NCBI RefSeq assembly: GCF_037975245.1
Contig: NC_092579.1
Span: forward strand, 10,148,678-10,212,677
Source of the DNA: Apostichopus japonicus
Lineage: Eukaryota; Echinodermata; Holothuroidea; Aspidochirotida; Stichopodidae
Direction: 5' to 3'
Length of the DNA: 64,000 nucleotides
Shown here: positions 51,801-63,275 of the stretch, piece by piece
How the letters are laid out: the number at the start of each line of letters is the position of its first letter
Position numbering within the stretch: the first letter of the stretch is position 1
Notes under the pieces: model-generated
The model's database searches: none
What the model was told of the DNA's origin: nothing
The model's input: the letters and a program-made list of their open reading frames with translations, nothing else
Made by a program: the position numbers and the translations under genes

Positions 51801-53665
51801 ACGTCACTGTAAAGTGAGATACCTTTAGTCAGAGGTGAGCTTTCTTTACGACTTGATTGTCCGAGTCAGGGTCAGTTGGTGTGGCTATTTCGTGGAAGCA
51901 CCGATGACACAGAGAAAGTTGAGATGAAGGGGCCATGGGAAAAGTCAGATGAACAACTTGTACTAATTGCTTAAATTTTTAGTGCAAAAGTTAATCCACT
52001 TTTTTTGCAGAAACATTAAGTTGACCAGATCTTCGATGTACAGGTTAAAGTGAGGGATGGGTGGGGGGTGGGGGGTTGCGGACGTGATGTAAATAAGGTT
52101 TTTGTATACATTTATATGCTCTAGGTAAATTGCTCTAAGACACTAACATGTTGCTAACATGTTATAAAACTGAAAACGAACAATTAACTTTTTTTTATTC
52201 TTCATTCCATGCAGTGAAAAGTTCCATTAATTGCCGCACCCGAACAAGATGGTGCGATTGGGACCTAGTCAAAACTAGGTATCAGCTCGATACAGATGAG
52301 AGTCACAATGACAGACATGAAACCTCTGTTCTTTTCAGCATTGCAACATGGCAACGTTGAGCAGGAAATATTTCAAAATATATTGTTAATAGTCCCCCAC
52401 ACCCACAGAGAAACATTTTAGCACTTTATAGGAAATGTATTACTTTGGTGTGAAATTCCATTCTAATGTTTCTCGTTAGTTGGCGGAATGTCTGTTATGC
52501 TTTTGAATACAAAGTATGTTGCTATATGGTCTTAATAATGTCATCTTTGTATCGGTCTATTTAGGCTTCACATTTTAGACGTTTCTTCAGCTTAATATTA
52601 TTATTGCAGTATTTAATATATGTGTATAGCCCTATATAAATGTATAGGCATACCATATTATATAATGATGAAAATCCGTGACAAGGAAAGCTTCTTTTTT
52701 TATAACACTTTTAAATTATTATTTCCGGGAGGTTCATTTAACCCTCCAAATTATCCGTTACAGCGGTAACCAAGGGAACAAGTTTATCGAACATTTTGTT
52801 GCAGCGGTAAACTTCGTAATTTGGTTTGAGAATGAGTGACCACTAACTATTTCACCTACTAAAGTGCTATATTGGTGAAGTTTACTTCAAGTTCCATATC
52901 AACTTTATTAATGAAAATAGTCGAATAAAATGTGTCCTCTCACATTTGATCAGACAACGACAATCATCCCTGCTCTGACACGGTGACCTTTCTGTATAAT
53001 GACGTCATTGAGAACATTAAAACTGATTAGACTGAACGCTAACATGGTATACTCAATTGTAATTGGTGGATTAACATCAGGTGATATTCTTCTTTTACTT
53101 TATCTGTGACGTTTATCGCAGCGTCTTGTTGCTACAATGGTTCGATTAGAGACATGTACGCTGTAATTGATACGTGCAAACTCCCTCGTCTTCTATTAAA
53201 CCATCATTCGACGTTGTACTAACTTTTTTGTTTCTTACCAAACAGAAAAGGTAAAAACATCCAATCAGTATCGAAATGTTCACGTCCCCGCGAGAGAGAT
53301 AAGGAAAACCACACTCTCTGCCTCTTGGTGAGGCTGTTGATAATTTTATGGTTTTACGATTTGATGAAATATTAAGCTAACAAAAAGGCGTGATTTTCGA
53401 CAAGATTTCTTGTCAGAGTCCGGAAGTTTGTAGCTATTTGGGCTAATTTTGGTGTGAAGTGTAGAATAACATTTGCTACGCGCCTGCTCACTAACCTTTC
53501 AAGACCAAAAAGCTTTTTTTTAATTTTTTTTTTAATTTTATCTTTCTTTTATCGACAAATCTACCCTTCATTACGACCTCACTTGCTACGGTAGCCGATA
53601 AGTTTCGACATGTCTGTAAGGAAACATATGATGAAGGTGAACGAGAATCAACTCGTATAGTACCA
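48896..53665. other. Non-coding stretch
   Basis: Begins with a degenerate GACAGACAGA-type repeat at about 48898-49060. After that it is AT-rich with G-runs at about 50108-50120 and 52060-52076. No gene recognised. Confidence 0.45.
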
Positions 53666-53682
53666 ATTAAAAGGATGGTCGC

Positions 53683-53879
53683 TTCTCTGCCTTTTGGCTA
53701 AGATCATGTATAGTATCTGTTCCCTTTCGAGGGGAATGGTGGTGCACACCCGACGATGATCACACAGTCACAGTCCCGACGCAAGGGGACTGGGGTTGAG
53801 AGCGGATCAGTCGTTCGGTAGTTTGGTAGTTTGGTTTTCGTGCCCAGGTTCTTTCCTGGGCGACTTTTTCTTAGAAAGC
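53683..53879 (+). mobile_element. Retroposed element with a U2 snRNA-like 5' head
   Basis: Positions 53678-53722 match the first about 45 nt of U2 snRNA with about five differences, including the run GCCTTTTGGCTAAGATCA and AGTATCTGTTC. The branch-site recognition segment is changed (TATAGTA where U2 has TGTAGTA). After this the sequence departs from U2; no AATTTTTGG Sm site or U2 3' stem-loops are seen. The rest is a series of hairpins: TTCCC/GGGGAA near 53719-53736, CAGTCCC/GGGACTG at about 53770-53791, and GCCCAGG/CCTGGGC at about 53841-53861. A perfect 17-bp direct repeat (ATTAAAAGGATGGTCGC) flanks it at 53666-53682 and 53880-53896, as expected for LINE-mediated insertion. The last bases of the left repeat overlap the TCGC of the U2 start. 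This is either a snRNA-headed SINE or a chimeric U2 retropseudogene. Confidence 0.7.
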
Positions 53880-53896
53880 ATTAAAAGGATGGTCGC

Positions 53897-56800
53897 CACA
53901 GAAGGTAGCTATTGCCGTTAAGTTACATTTACTCAGAAGCGATTACTTGAAATGGCTTACAAGACTGTGAGACACTGGTATACCAAACGAGGCCCAGGTA
54001 TTAATGTACAACTTTTTCGGGAAGTTTTGCTGTACTTTTCTTTACATTACGTGGAAATGATTAAAATGAAAAATACTAATCAAACCTCATTTTGAGTAAA
54101 ATGTTAGCTGAAGAATTACAGTTAAATCTCCATCACATAAAAATGGAATGAAGACATTTTCCTTGTGTCATCAATCATACTGCGTTGATTGTAACCGTGT
54201 ATAGCCACATTGCACTATAGCAGGCCGATATGATTTACTAACGTTCTGGAGAAGAGAAAATGTCTTGTATTCCTGAAGACACTGCAGGCTTGAATTTCCG
54301 GAAGGTGGGGGCGTGTCATGGCCCTCAATAATCTTCACAGCTATGATTATCACGCCGGGTGTCTGGGCGTGGTGTTGCAGTTGGCAATCACACCACATTT
54401 CACTTTGGTCTGACTCCTGCCACCCCACCACCACCCACCACAGAACCGGATCCAGTTTCGGGGTCCCATTAACTAAATTCTTTGCCAGGCTCTTTCAATA
54501 TTATTGAGGACAATCCAGTCAGTGTATTTGTTCGTGTATCATGTCTACATACAAGGGACTAGTGTTCATACACATAGAGGCTATTTAGTACTGTCTATAT
54601 ATATATTCATTCAGTGAGTTCATTATAGTAATCATTTCTCATCGCTCATCACTTCTCGGCCTCCGTAATCACAAATGTATGATTTCTATGACTATCAAAA
54701 TTAGATCGTTGAACGCTAATGTTACGGATGGAGATTGTGAGGGCGCTGTGACTCATATGGTCATTTTCATTAGAATCCTTCGTATCGTCACACTGTAACC
54801 TATAGGCTAGGTCTGTATATAGTTGCTAGTGTCAAATCGTTCGCAATCTCTATTCTAACAAGCGTGACATGCAGGTACACGGCTAGGAAACAAGATGGCG
54901 TGATTAACCAAATGACCGGATATCATTTGGTTTGTCATGTCGGAGGTCTCTGTGTAAATGGATACCAATTTTCATCTAAATTCTCCCTGTGTAGGGTTAT
55001 GATTTATATCGGAAGTATTTCCGTAACAGCCTAACTAAAAATTCGAAAACGTGAGCTTCTGATTATTTCAAGTTCTAGGCAACCTCATGAATTCATTTTA
55101 AAGGAAACTTTGACCTATGTAGCTATTATACATCAAATGGGTGTATAACTGTGTATAACTGACAGATATAGTTATTGCGTAATAGCTCCGTGAATTTGGA
55201 AGAAGGTGGATTGTGTGCCAGCATTCACCTTATTTTCACAGCTATGCTTAATTGTAAGCATATATCCGATAGAAAGTACATTTGAACTCCAAAAGAATAC
55301 ATTTCTTTCACATACATCTTTCACAAACGAGAACATTTCTTATAGATAAGTGCGAGCGGGAATGTGGATAATTATTTGGTCCACCGTATCATCCTATAAT
55401 GCATATTCATCAAATAATCCATATTCATCAAATATTTCTCATATATTACATCACTCTCCAATTTAGACTAGGCCTATTCCTCGTTATGTAGAGCATACAT
55501 ATGACATGTTATTGGCAAGCCATTCTGCGGATAATCTGATAGCACATGAAACAAAACAGGTATCATATATACACATAATTTGACATCATTCGTGGTTTAT
55601 ATATAGTTAAGTTCTCCAACGCTTAGAGTAAAATTTTAATGAAGTTGACATAGGCATGGAAGACGTAATCTGAAAACATTTAGCTATGGAATATAGATAC
55701 GCACAGCTGCAATAAATATAAACTGATCAAATGTCAATTGTCTGTATAACACTGATTGATTGTTATTTATACAGGAAGAACACGTTTCTCTTACAGTTAT
55801 ATAGCAACTTGGTAAGGATGAGCGCTGACCACTGGCATCGTTTGAGATGAGAGGATCAATGTTTGTTTGGAAGTTACAGCACGGGCAACTACTACACGTG
55901 TCTGAGTTCAGTTGTACAGCTTCCGCCGTGTACACAGTATGTAACCCTATATATGACTTCTGCAAATATTGCGCGTGATATATATAGTTATGAACAGTGG
56001 CTCAGAACAATGACGTCATACATCGTCTAACCCTTTGAAAGAATTATGCAAATGAACTAGTCTTACAACGGCCGTTTGATTTTGAAAGACATGTACCTTT
56101 ATATTTAAGGAAAAGAGTGTAGCTTAGTTGGGGTAGGGTGAAACTGTATCGATTGGACTAGACTTGGACCGCTGTTGGTAAAGCTTAAAAAATACGCATC
56201 TTAGCGATCGCAACACCTCCGTCAGAGATTTAGAGGTTTTCAATGCAATTCGGGAGGGGGGAAAAACGGTTTTTGAGCCGGATTCGTTTTTTTTTTGCTA
56301 CTAAACCGTGCAAGCTTAGTCCAAAGATGTATACTTGTCATCTTAACTTATAAGTACGTTGGTTATCGGTTGGGAATCAACAAGCTTGTATGAACATAGC
56401 TTACCAGGCCGTCTTCCTTTGTCGAGCGCCACCTACATAGACAGCCGTTTTTAACCGACATGAAAACATATATGTGGATGACAGGTCTCTCTCCCGATCA
56501 GATAACGGCCATATATCTCTACCGTATTGATGGTGTAGATTGTGAGTGATGTTCGATGCCTGATCAGATAAGGGTATCTTGTGTGGTCCCCCGCTGTAGA
56601 ACGAGGCATGTTCAACCTCATCTCTACGTCATAGATGTCACCATATGCATCCTCCTTATAAGTGGCTGTGACTGTCTTACAAAAGTTCTTATAGTTTTTC
56701 TTACCGAATATCTCAATTTTGAGGTGAACAGATTTGAAACTGCATTTTGCGTTGCATTTTGCCACAATCTGTTGATGTGACTTGAACCATACTCTACCCG

Positions 56801-57674
56801 TAAATGTAAGATAGGGCAATACATGAAAAACTTAATCTTTTCTACCCCAATCCATCAAAACTTTCGACAGGTACGATGAAGTTTAGCCATTAGCTTTGCA
56901 AACATTAGAGTTGAATTGTTGTACCAAATTCTCCCATAGATTGAGGAGGGTCCACTTGCATGGTTACAACCCAAAACAAAATAGCGTTACATTAATGACA
57001 ATTGGATCAGTTTAAAAGCTACCTGACCGCAAAGACTTAGGCCTTTACGTCAGACCCTTGAATTATGTCTTTTTAACGTTTGTCTTAACGTCTCTGCAAT
57101 CGGAGTTAACGACAAAAAATAAAATCAACATTTACTTGGCCTTTAACCAACGAGCTACCGGTATGTATTACATATCATAGGTACTGTACCTCGAGAGGTG
57201 TACGTCCTAAAACATGGATACAACGAACCACCCCCTTAGTCACTTACTACCCCCCCACCCCGCCGTCAACCCTCCCCCACGGTCAACTATTTCAAAATAT
57301 GCTACACCCTAGCTCTGTCATGTTACCTAGAAATACAAAACGTTGACAATAACGTCCAGAAAGGATCTTCCATCATCCGAGCCTCCTCCCCAACCTCCAA
57401 TCTAAGTGACTTTCCAAAATTGAATAGAAAAACTTAAGTTAGAGTCCACACTTAACGGAACTTGATTAGATCTAAAACAACTGTTCATTCATACTTAGTA
57501 AAGATTCCTAAATCCTATTGGTCCATTCAGGTCAGCTGACCGTGGTTAATCCTGTGAGTAACGCACGGTAAAATTACGGGGCATCACTTTAATCAATCTT
57601 TGGTTATATGTAACCAAAAATGTTTTGTTTTATGATTTTCCCCCACACAAATGGTAGTGTATGAATGAACGGGC
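53897..57674. other. Non-coding stretch
   Basis: No repeats of note and no recognisable exons. Short frames at 56451-56824 overlap on both strands and look random. Confidence 0.45.
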
Positions 57675-57832
57675 TTAATCAACGGTCTAGCGTGCGTTAC
57701 TCACATGATTAATGCACTCCGGGTGTTAATGCTATCGCTGGATGCACTCGGGCTCCGCCCTCGTGCATCGCTTGCATTATCCCCCGATCGTGCATTAATC
57801 CTGTGAGTAACGAACGCTAGACCGTTGATTAA
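57675..57832. mobile_element. TTAA-flanked foldback MITE
   Basis: Arms TTAATCAACGGTCTAGCGTG... and ...ACGCTAGACCGTTGATTAA are inverted over about 45 bp with a few mismatches (including GTTACTCAC / GTGAGTAAC). The middle carries ATGCAC...GTGCAT around GGGCTCCGCCC. A lone partial arm (GGTTAATCCTGTGAGTAACGCACGG) lies upstream at about 57544-57568. Confidence 0.65.
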
Positions 57833-59035
57833 CCCCTTATTGAAGTTTAAAACTAAGGAGTCTTTAAAGGACTGACATAGTGCTAATATTTTATAAATGC
57901 GAGTTTTTCTTCTGTTCTACTATATAGACTGCACACACGGATCTGTACAGTTAATTTGTGATGAGCAACAGTGCCTCGAGGATTTATATAGCGGTGTGTA
58001 AACAAATTGATCGTTGAATAACCTGCAGGTACTTAAGTTATTTACTTTCAGTTATCGAAGTTTAAGTTACTTCGTTAGCGTCGTCTCAATTGGCTTACAA
58101 AACCACTTCCAGGAAGATCCAATAATCTTCTTTTTAAACAATTCAAAACTTGTTAGTTTTTCAAAACCAGAGTTGACCGTTAAACAGTTAATAAAGGGTG
58201 ACAACCTTCCGGTGGGAAAAGTCATGAACTGCAGACCAACCCGTGAAGACCAACCCATCCACCCAAGCCCCCCCCCCCCCCACAACCGTACACACAAGCG
58301 GCCTCTTCCATCCGATATCGGGCCAGTGTATCTTAATTCCGTCATATATATATATGACTGTTCAAGGAAAAGACCAGGTGTATACCTGATAGCAAACTCT
58401 GTTACTTAGGCCACAAAAATGATCAGAATTGTGGGGGGGGGGGGGGGGTTTCCAGAAACTATGGGACGAGGAATAGTGAGTTTCTTTTTGCAAAATAGGC
58501 CTACTTAGACTAAGGGGAAATGAAGAGTGTTAAAGGGGACCAGTAACATCGCAGGGCTTCTCTGCACACAAGGCATGGCCCTCTGCACCGCTGTACCCAG
58601 ACTAAGTGTGGGAATACTTTACAGAAGTAACTAACGGTTTTATAGAATGATACAAATCTTGCAGTTTACAAAGTAACTGACGTCTTCAGTTCCTCACAAA
58701 TTAATCCTCAAGGGGTAAATAAAAAGGATTCTAGGACTGCTCAGGCCTACACATTGACCAATTACAGTTTTTGTGCAACTTCCGGCAGGTTTGATTAAAC
58801 TGTCAACATTTTGTCGAATCAAGACATGAAACTGACTGACGCTCGCAAAATACTTAATACGTCGTATACTTCATACATCCTTTCTTAAGTACCGTACTGG
58901 TTATATTTGTAATTCGACGTACTAAGTACAACGTACCAAGTACGGTACGTCACTGACTAAGTACGTACATCAGAAACCAGCCAAAAGGCTCTCGATTTCA
59001 AGTACACTATTGCATTTCAGTACCAAGTACATGCC

Positions 59036-59112
59036 ATTGTTAGTATACTTGATACATTGTATACGGTACTTAGTATTGTTAGTATACTTGATACATTGTA
59101 TACTTAGTACAT
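59036..59112. repeat. 39-bp tandem duplication in a GTAC-rich zone
   Basis: ATTGTTAGTATACTTGATAC starts at 59036 and 59075, and the two copies are nearly identical. The surrounding 58850-59165 is unusually rich in GTAC and TACTTAGTAC-type self-complementary words. Confidence 0.8.
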
Positions 59113-59816
59113 CGTGTATAACACATATAATACTTGTAATTAATCGTAGTAAGTACGTCGTATCCAAGTATACATCACAGATATATTACACCAGAAGTCA
59201 TTATATATTATCTGTATTGAGTTCTATATTGTATATTTCAGTTCCCGATCTCATTTCAAATCTATAAATTCTGTGGTTACTTTTTCATCTATTATAGAAT
59301 GTTTTCTTTAACATGTTGAACTCATTCATTACGACATATTGCGCGGTTTTCATTGCAGCTTGATTCGCTTGTACTATAGCCTGATGATTCTTTTAAGGGC
59401 ACCCAGTGGAATGGCACCCACCACTCGACGCCAACAAGCCCCAATAAATAACGGTTATCTCCATCGTCTTCTAGAACCTATTTCCTTCTCTGGAATGAGG
59501 CATAAAACCCCTATTTAACCTTCCTCCATCAACTCCCCTGGGGATATCCTCTCGATCAACCTTAAAGGGCATCTGTGTTCTCTCCTAACTATAAAAAAAA
59601 AACTGGCAATAATTTGGATATGAATTAAAGGAATAAAAAAATGGAATATTTGTGGTCGTTAAATGAACAATCTTGCACCAGCGTCATGACATCTTCAACC
59701 TTACAAAATGAGACTTTGTCACATGCGGTATTAGCGATTATCTGCCCGATTATAACGCTATATGAACATAAGTGTATTATATAATTGTCAATTATGTGTC
59801 ATATCTTATTTCTCTG

Positions 59817-60037
59817 TTAATAATAATAATTATAATAATAATAATACTACTACCACTACTAATAATAATAGTAATAATAATAATAACAATAATAATAATA
59901 ATAATTATAATAATAATAATTATAATTATAATAATAATTATAATAATAATAATAATAATAATTATAATAATTATAATAATAATAATTATAATAATAATAA
60001 TTATAATAATAATAATAATAATAATAATATGATAATA
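59817..60037. repeat. (AAT)n microsatellite
   Basis: About 220 bp of AAT/ATA triplets with interruptions (TAC, AAC, AAT-TAT). The poly-Asn and poly-Ile frames across it are artefacts of the repeat. Confidence 0.95.
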
Positions 60038-60042
60038 TAATA

Positions 60043-60087
<45 letters not shown>
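60043..60087. repeat. (TA)n microsatellite
   Basis: A TA dinucleotide run following the AAT array. Confidence 0.9.
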
Positions 60088-60090
<3 letters not shown>

Positions 60091-61735
60091 AATACAATAT
60101 TACAATTTATGAGGAAACGTCACTCTTCTGATATTAGATGCGCCTTTAATTGACCGTTTGCACGAAAAATTGAAGCACAAAAAAGAAAAAATAATAATGA
60201 TAAAAGAAGAAGAAAGTTTTTGTAAAAATTTACATTCGCTTTAAAATCGACTTGACAAAGTCAGTCAAATTCAAGTAATAAGATTCATGTGCAATACGTG
60301 ATGGTATTTATTATTTAACTCTTCCGTTTGTGCCACTAAAAATCATCCTTTTTTTTTCTTTTTATATTCATTTCTTATTTTACTCCTCGCGAACACACAC
60401 ATGTTGGTTTCCTCTCCGTCTCTTTGAGAAAGACCATGCTTCAAGTTGAAGTGATATTGTTTGTTTTCTATTTTGTTTTATTCTCCTCTAATGGGACATC
60501 CAGTCGACCTAAGCTTTACCCCCCTACTGTTGTACAATTGTCAAACCCGCAAAAAAAAAAAAAAAAAAAAATGTCATACCATCAGATGAATACAAATTTA
60601 GATTCCTCCCCCGTGGGTCGTTTAAGACGGCATCATTTTCTAGCTTGGTTTGTTTTTTTGAACCGTTGATTTGCTTCTATTAAATCTTTACTCCGTGGAC
60701 CGCAGAGATCGTTGAAAAGATTTATGAATGCACTTGAAATGAGGCTGCGCGTTCCTGAGATGTCCTCTAGGAGAAGATGAAATAACTCCAGGGAGCTGGG
60801 CCTTCCTTCTAGCTGTATACAAGGTGGAAGCCGGGGAAACTCATGGCGCCAGGCCACATGGGAAATTATTTCTGACGGCCGATCTTTCATTTACGGTGTT
60901 GGTGAAATATGACGGACTTGGGACCGTAGAAAAATCGTTTCAACTTTGTCTGCATGCCACCTCATGTTTCCATAGCAACAATTATCCTCTGTCAAGTTTA
61001 TATTTCAAAGTTACAACAAAATATGTATTTCTGAAGAAAAGATCATATTACAAGTTTTCAAAATATGTTTTAATGTCAATGGAACGAAGGGGATGGAGGG
61101 TGTTGGGGGTAAGAGGGAGGGGAGAAGAGGGGTGGTAGAAATCGTAAACGTACATGTGGGATTGGAACGATGGAAACGGAAACTTGGAACAAAGGCGAGA
61201 TGAAGAGGGGTGGGGGTGTTGGGGGAAGGGGAACAAAAGAGGAGTTCTGGGCAGTGGAGGTGTGATTTCACCCCTCACTTGTTTACACAGAAACGTACCA
61301 GTAAGGATGAAAAATGGGTGGACGCGAGATATAGGAACTTTCTATGCGTAACATGGCACAGCCGCTTTTGTCGGAATGTTTCTCCACTAGAACAAAGGCC
61401 AATCGATTTGGACATTTTCGTAGTATACTGTTTTTTATTTAGATGAAGTGGCGATTGGTCAACACGTTGTGGAGAGAGGATGGGGTGGGAAACTTTTGAG
61501 AAACCGTACCAATGTTTTCTTTTCTTTTGTTTTCATTTGTTTTCTTAAAATAAACCCGGAGATATTGTTTCCACAGTGATGGGGAGCCGACTTTTGACAC
61601 ATGACTTAGGGTGCGATTTGTACGGTGGTCCTGAAGGGACGCATCAAATGTGTAATCACTGTCTAACGTATTACTCGACTGACACTACCACTAATACGCT
61701 TTATTTCGACGAGTTTTGTATTTCTGTATCTTATA

Positions 61736-62332
61736 TAGTGTTTACACGGGTCCAAAAATCGGGAACCGGGTACCCGAGAGCCGTTACCCGTCGGGTATCC
61801 GGGTACCCGGGGAAAAAATTGTTAACCCTCGTGTATCACGATTTTCAAGAAATTACATATTAAATGCTATAATAAATGAATTATATTCTCTACTGACAAT
61901 GTTTTCATGTTCAAAAACGTATGTGTAAGATTAGGTATAAAACCTTCCTCAATAATTTCTATTTGCTTTTTTTTCTGTCATAAACTTGTTAATTACTTAA
62001 TATAATTAACATTACTACTAATTAGTAGTAATGTTGTTAACATCGCAAAGCCGCCGCTGCTTATGCTTGCTCTACACGTCTATTGGATCAGACCATAAAA
62101 TATATATATATATCGCGTCGGGCGGGTTACCTTCGTTATTGCTGTTATATCTTCGACCACACATTTTAGCCTAACACCACACTAAGTCAATTGGAAATCT
62201 GCCTAACCGTAGATTTGCAAAAAAAAAATGTTTTAAATCACACTTTGCGTAGGATTCGGGTAATAAATTAGGAACCGGGTAGTATTACGTCGGGCGGGTA
62301 CTCGGGTACCCGGATAACCCGTGCAAACACTA
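61736..62332. mobile_element. hAT-like MITE (TAGTGTTT family)
   Basis: 597 bp. Left end TAGTGTTTACACGGGT and right end ACCCGTGCAAACACTA form a 16-bp inverted repeat with one mismatch, flanked by an 8-bp duplication ATCTTATA (61728-61735 and 62333-62340). Subterminal zones are dense in CGGGTACCCG. A perfect 28-bp palindrome lies at 62008-62035. No reading frame of note. Confidence 0.8.
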
Positions 62333-62802
62333 ATCTTATATATATAATGAAATTAAATTGTCGAGTTGTTGTATTAAATTTTGTCATAACAGCACCTCAA
62401 GAAAACATGTGGATTTTTTCGAGCTGTCACGTGACACTACTGTAACGCTACAATTCGAAACAAGGCAAGTTGAGACAATCATGGATTCAAATGGTTGACT
62501 TTGTCTATTACCGTTCACTTGACAACCCTTTCAAAAAACCCATGGGAATTGTTGACATATCTAGTAACAATAACATGACACCTTGACCAGTTGTCAAAAT
62601 ATGTCTTGATAATGTGTTAGAGTTAACGTTACAACATGCCCGAAACACGGTTGACTTTGTCAAGTAACTCCCAACATGCACGCAGGTGCGCAAACTGCGG
62701 TCATGGGCGGCATGCAGTCATCATGGGTTTCAAAACTCTTCTTTGCTACCCGAAGATCTTTATGGTGAGGAAAACATGAAGTATACTCTAAATAGTTTCT
62801 TG

Positions 62803-63275
62803 CAGTGGCGGAGCGCTCATACAGTCAGGGAGGGGGGCGAATGCCCCCCCCCCCCTGACGGACTCAAATGGACTGCTGGCGCCCTTTACAGCTTTTTACC
62901 ACTTTTTACTTATTCGCGATTATTGATTTTATTATTGCGCTCTCATCTACTTATTGACATTTGTTACTATTTGTTGGTGTAATTTTCTGACAAAATGCTC
63001 TAACGGCGGTCTTGTGATGAAGCGCATGCATTTTCAACACCCATATAAACTTCAGAGTTGTCACAAATGGCGATGACACCTATTTATTCTTCGTTTATCT
63101 GCGAATTAGTGAGGCACGGAAAGGGTCATTTCCGGCGATCTAGGGAGTATCTTGACTCAAAAAAATTCTGTACGCTCCGCGCCAACCTGTGGTGGCACTC
63201 CGCTTAGATAGTGTCAAAAGCGCCCCTACAGACCATTCTCGCCCCCTCTGACCAATACCCCTAGCTCCGCCACTG
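62803..63275. mobile_element. hAT-like MITE (CAGTGGC family), longest copy
   Basis: 473 bp, with ends CAGTGGCGGAGCG and AGCTCCGCCACTG (near-perfect inverted repeat) and an 8-bp duplication GTTTCTTG at 62795-62802 and 63276-63283. It is longer than the copy at 21922 because of extra internal sequence around 62990-63060. Intact ends and a perfect duplication suggest fairly recent insertion. Confidence 0.85.

Larger units (their letters stand above)
57833..61735. other. Non-coding stretch with microsatellites
   Basis: Contains the G-run at about 58431-58449, the GTAC-rich zone, the AAT/TA arrays, and purine-rich DNA at about 61080-61265. A GC-richer unique segment at about 60690-60930 has short frames on both strands but no splice structure. 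Confidence 0.45.

Noticed and set aside
53678-53868. Genuine U2 snRNA gene
   Set aside because: Only the first about 45 nt match U2, the Sm site and 3' domain are missing, and the unit lies between target duplications.
54655-54675. Second U2-like segment (CTTCTCGGCCT)
   Set aside because: Only 11 bases match, with no further similarity; likely chance.
58014-58409. 131-codon frame
   Set aside because: It begins at TTG, crosses a poly-C run and a TA repeat, and resembles no known protein.
59762-60040. Poly-Asn and poly-Ile frames
   Set aside because: They are translations of the (AAT)n microsatellite.
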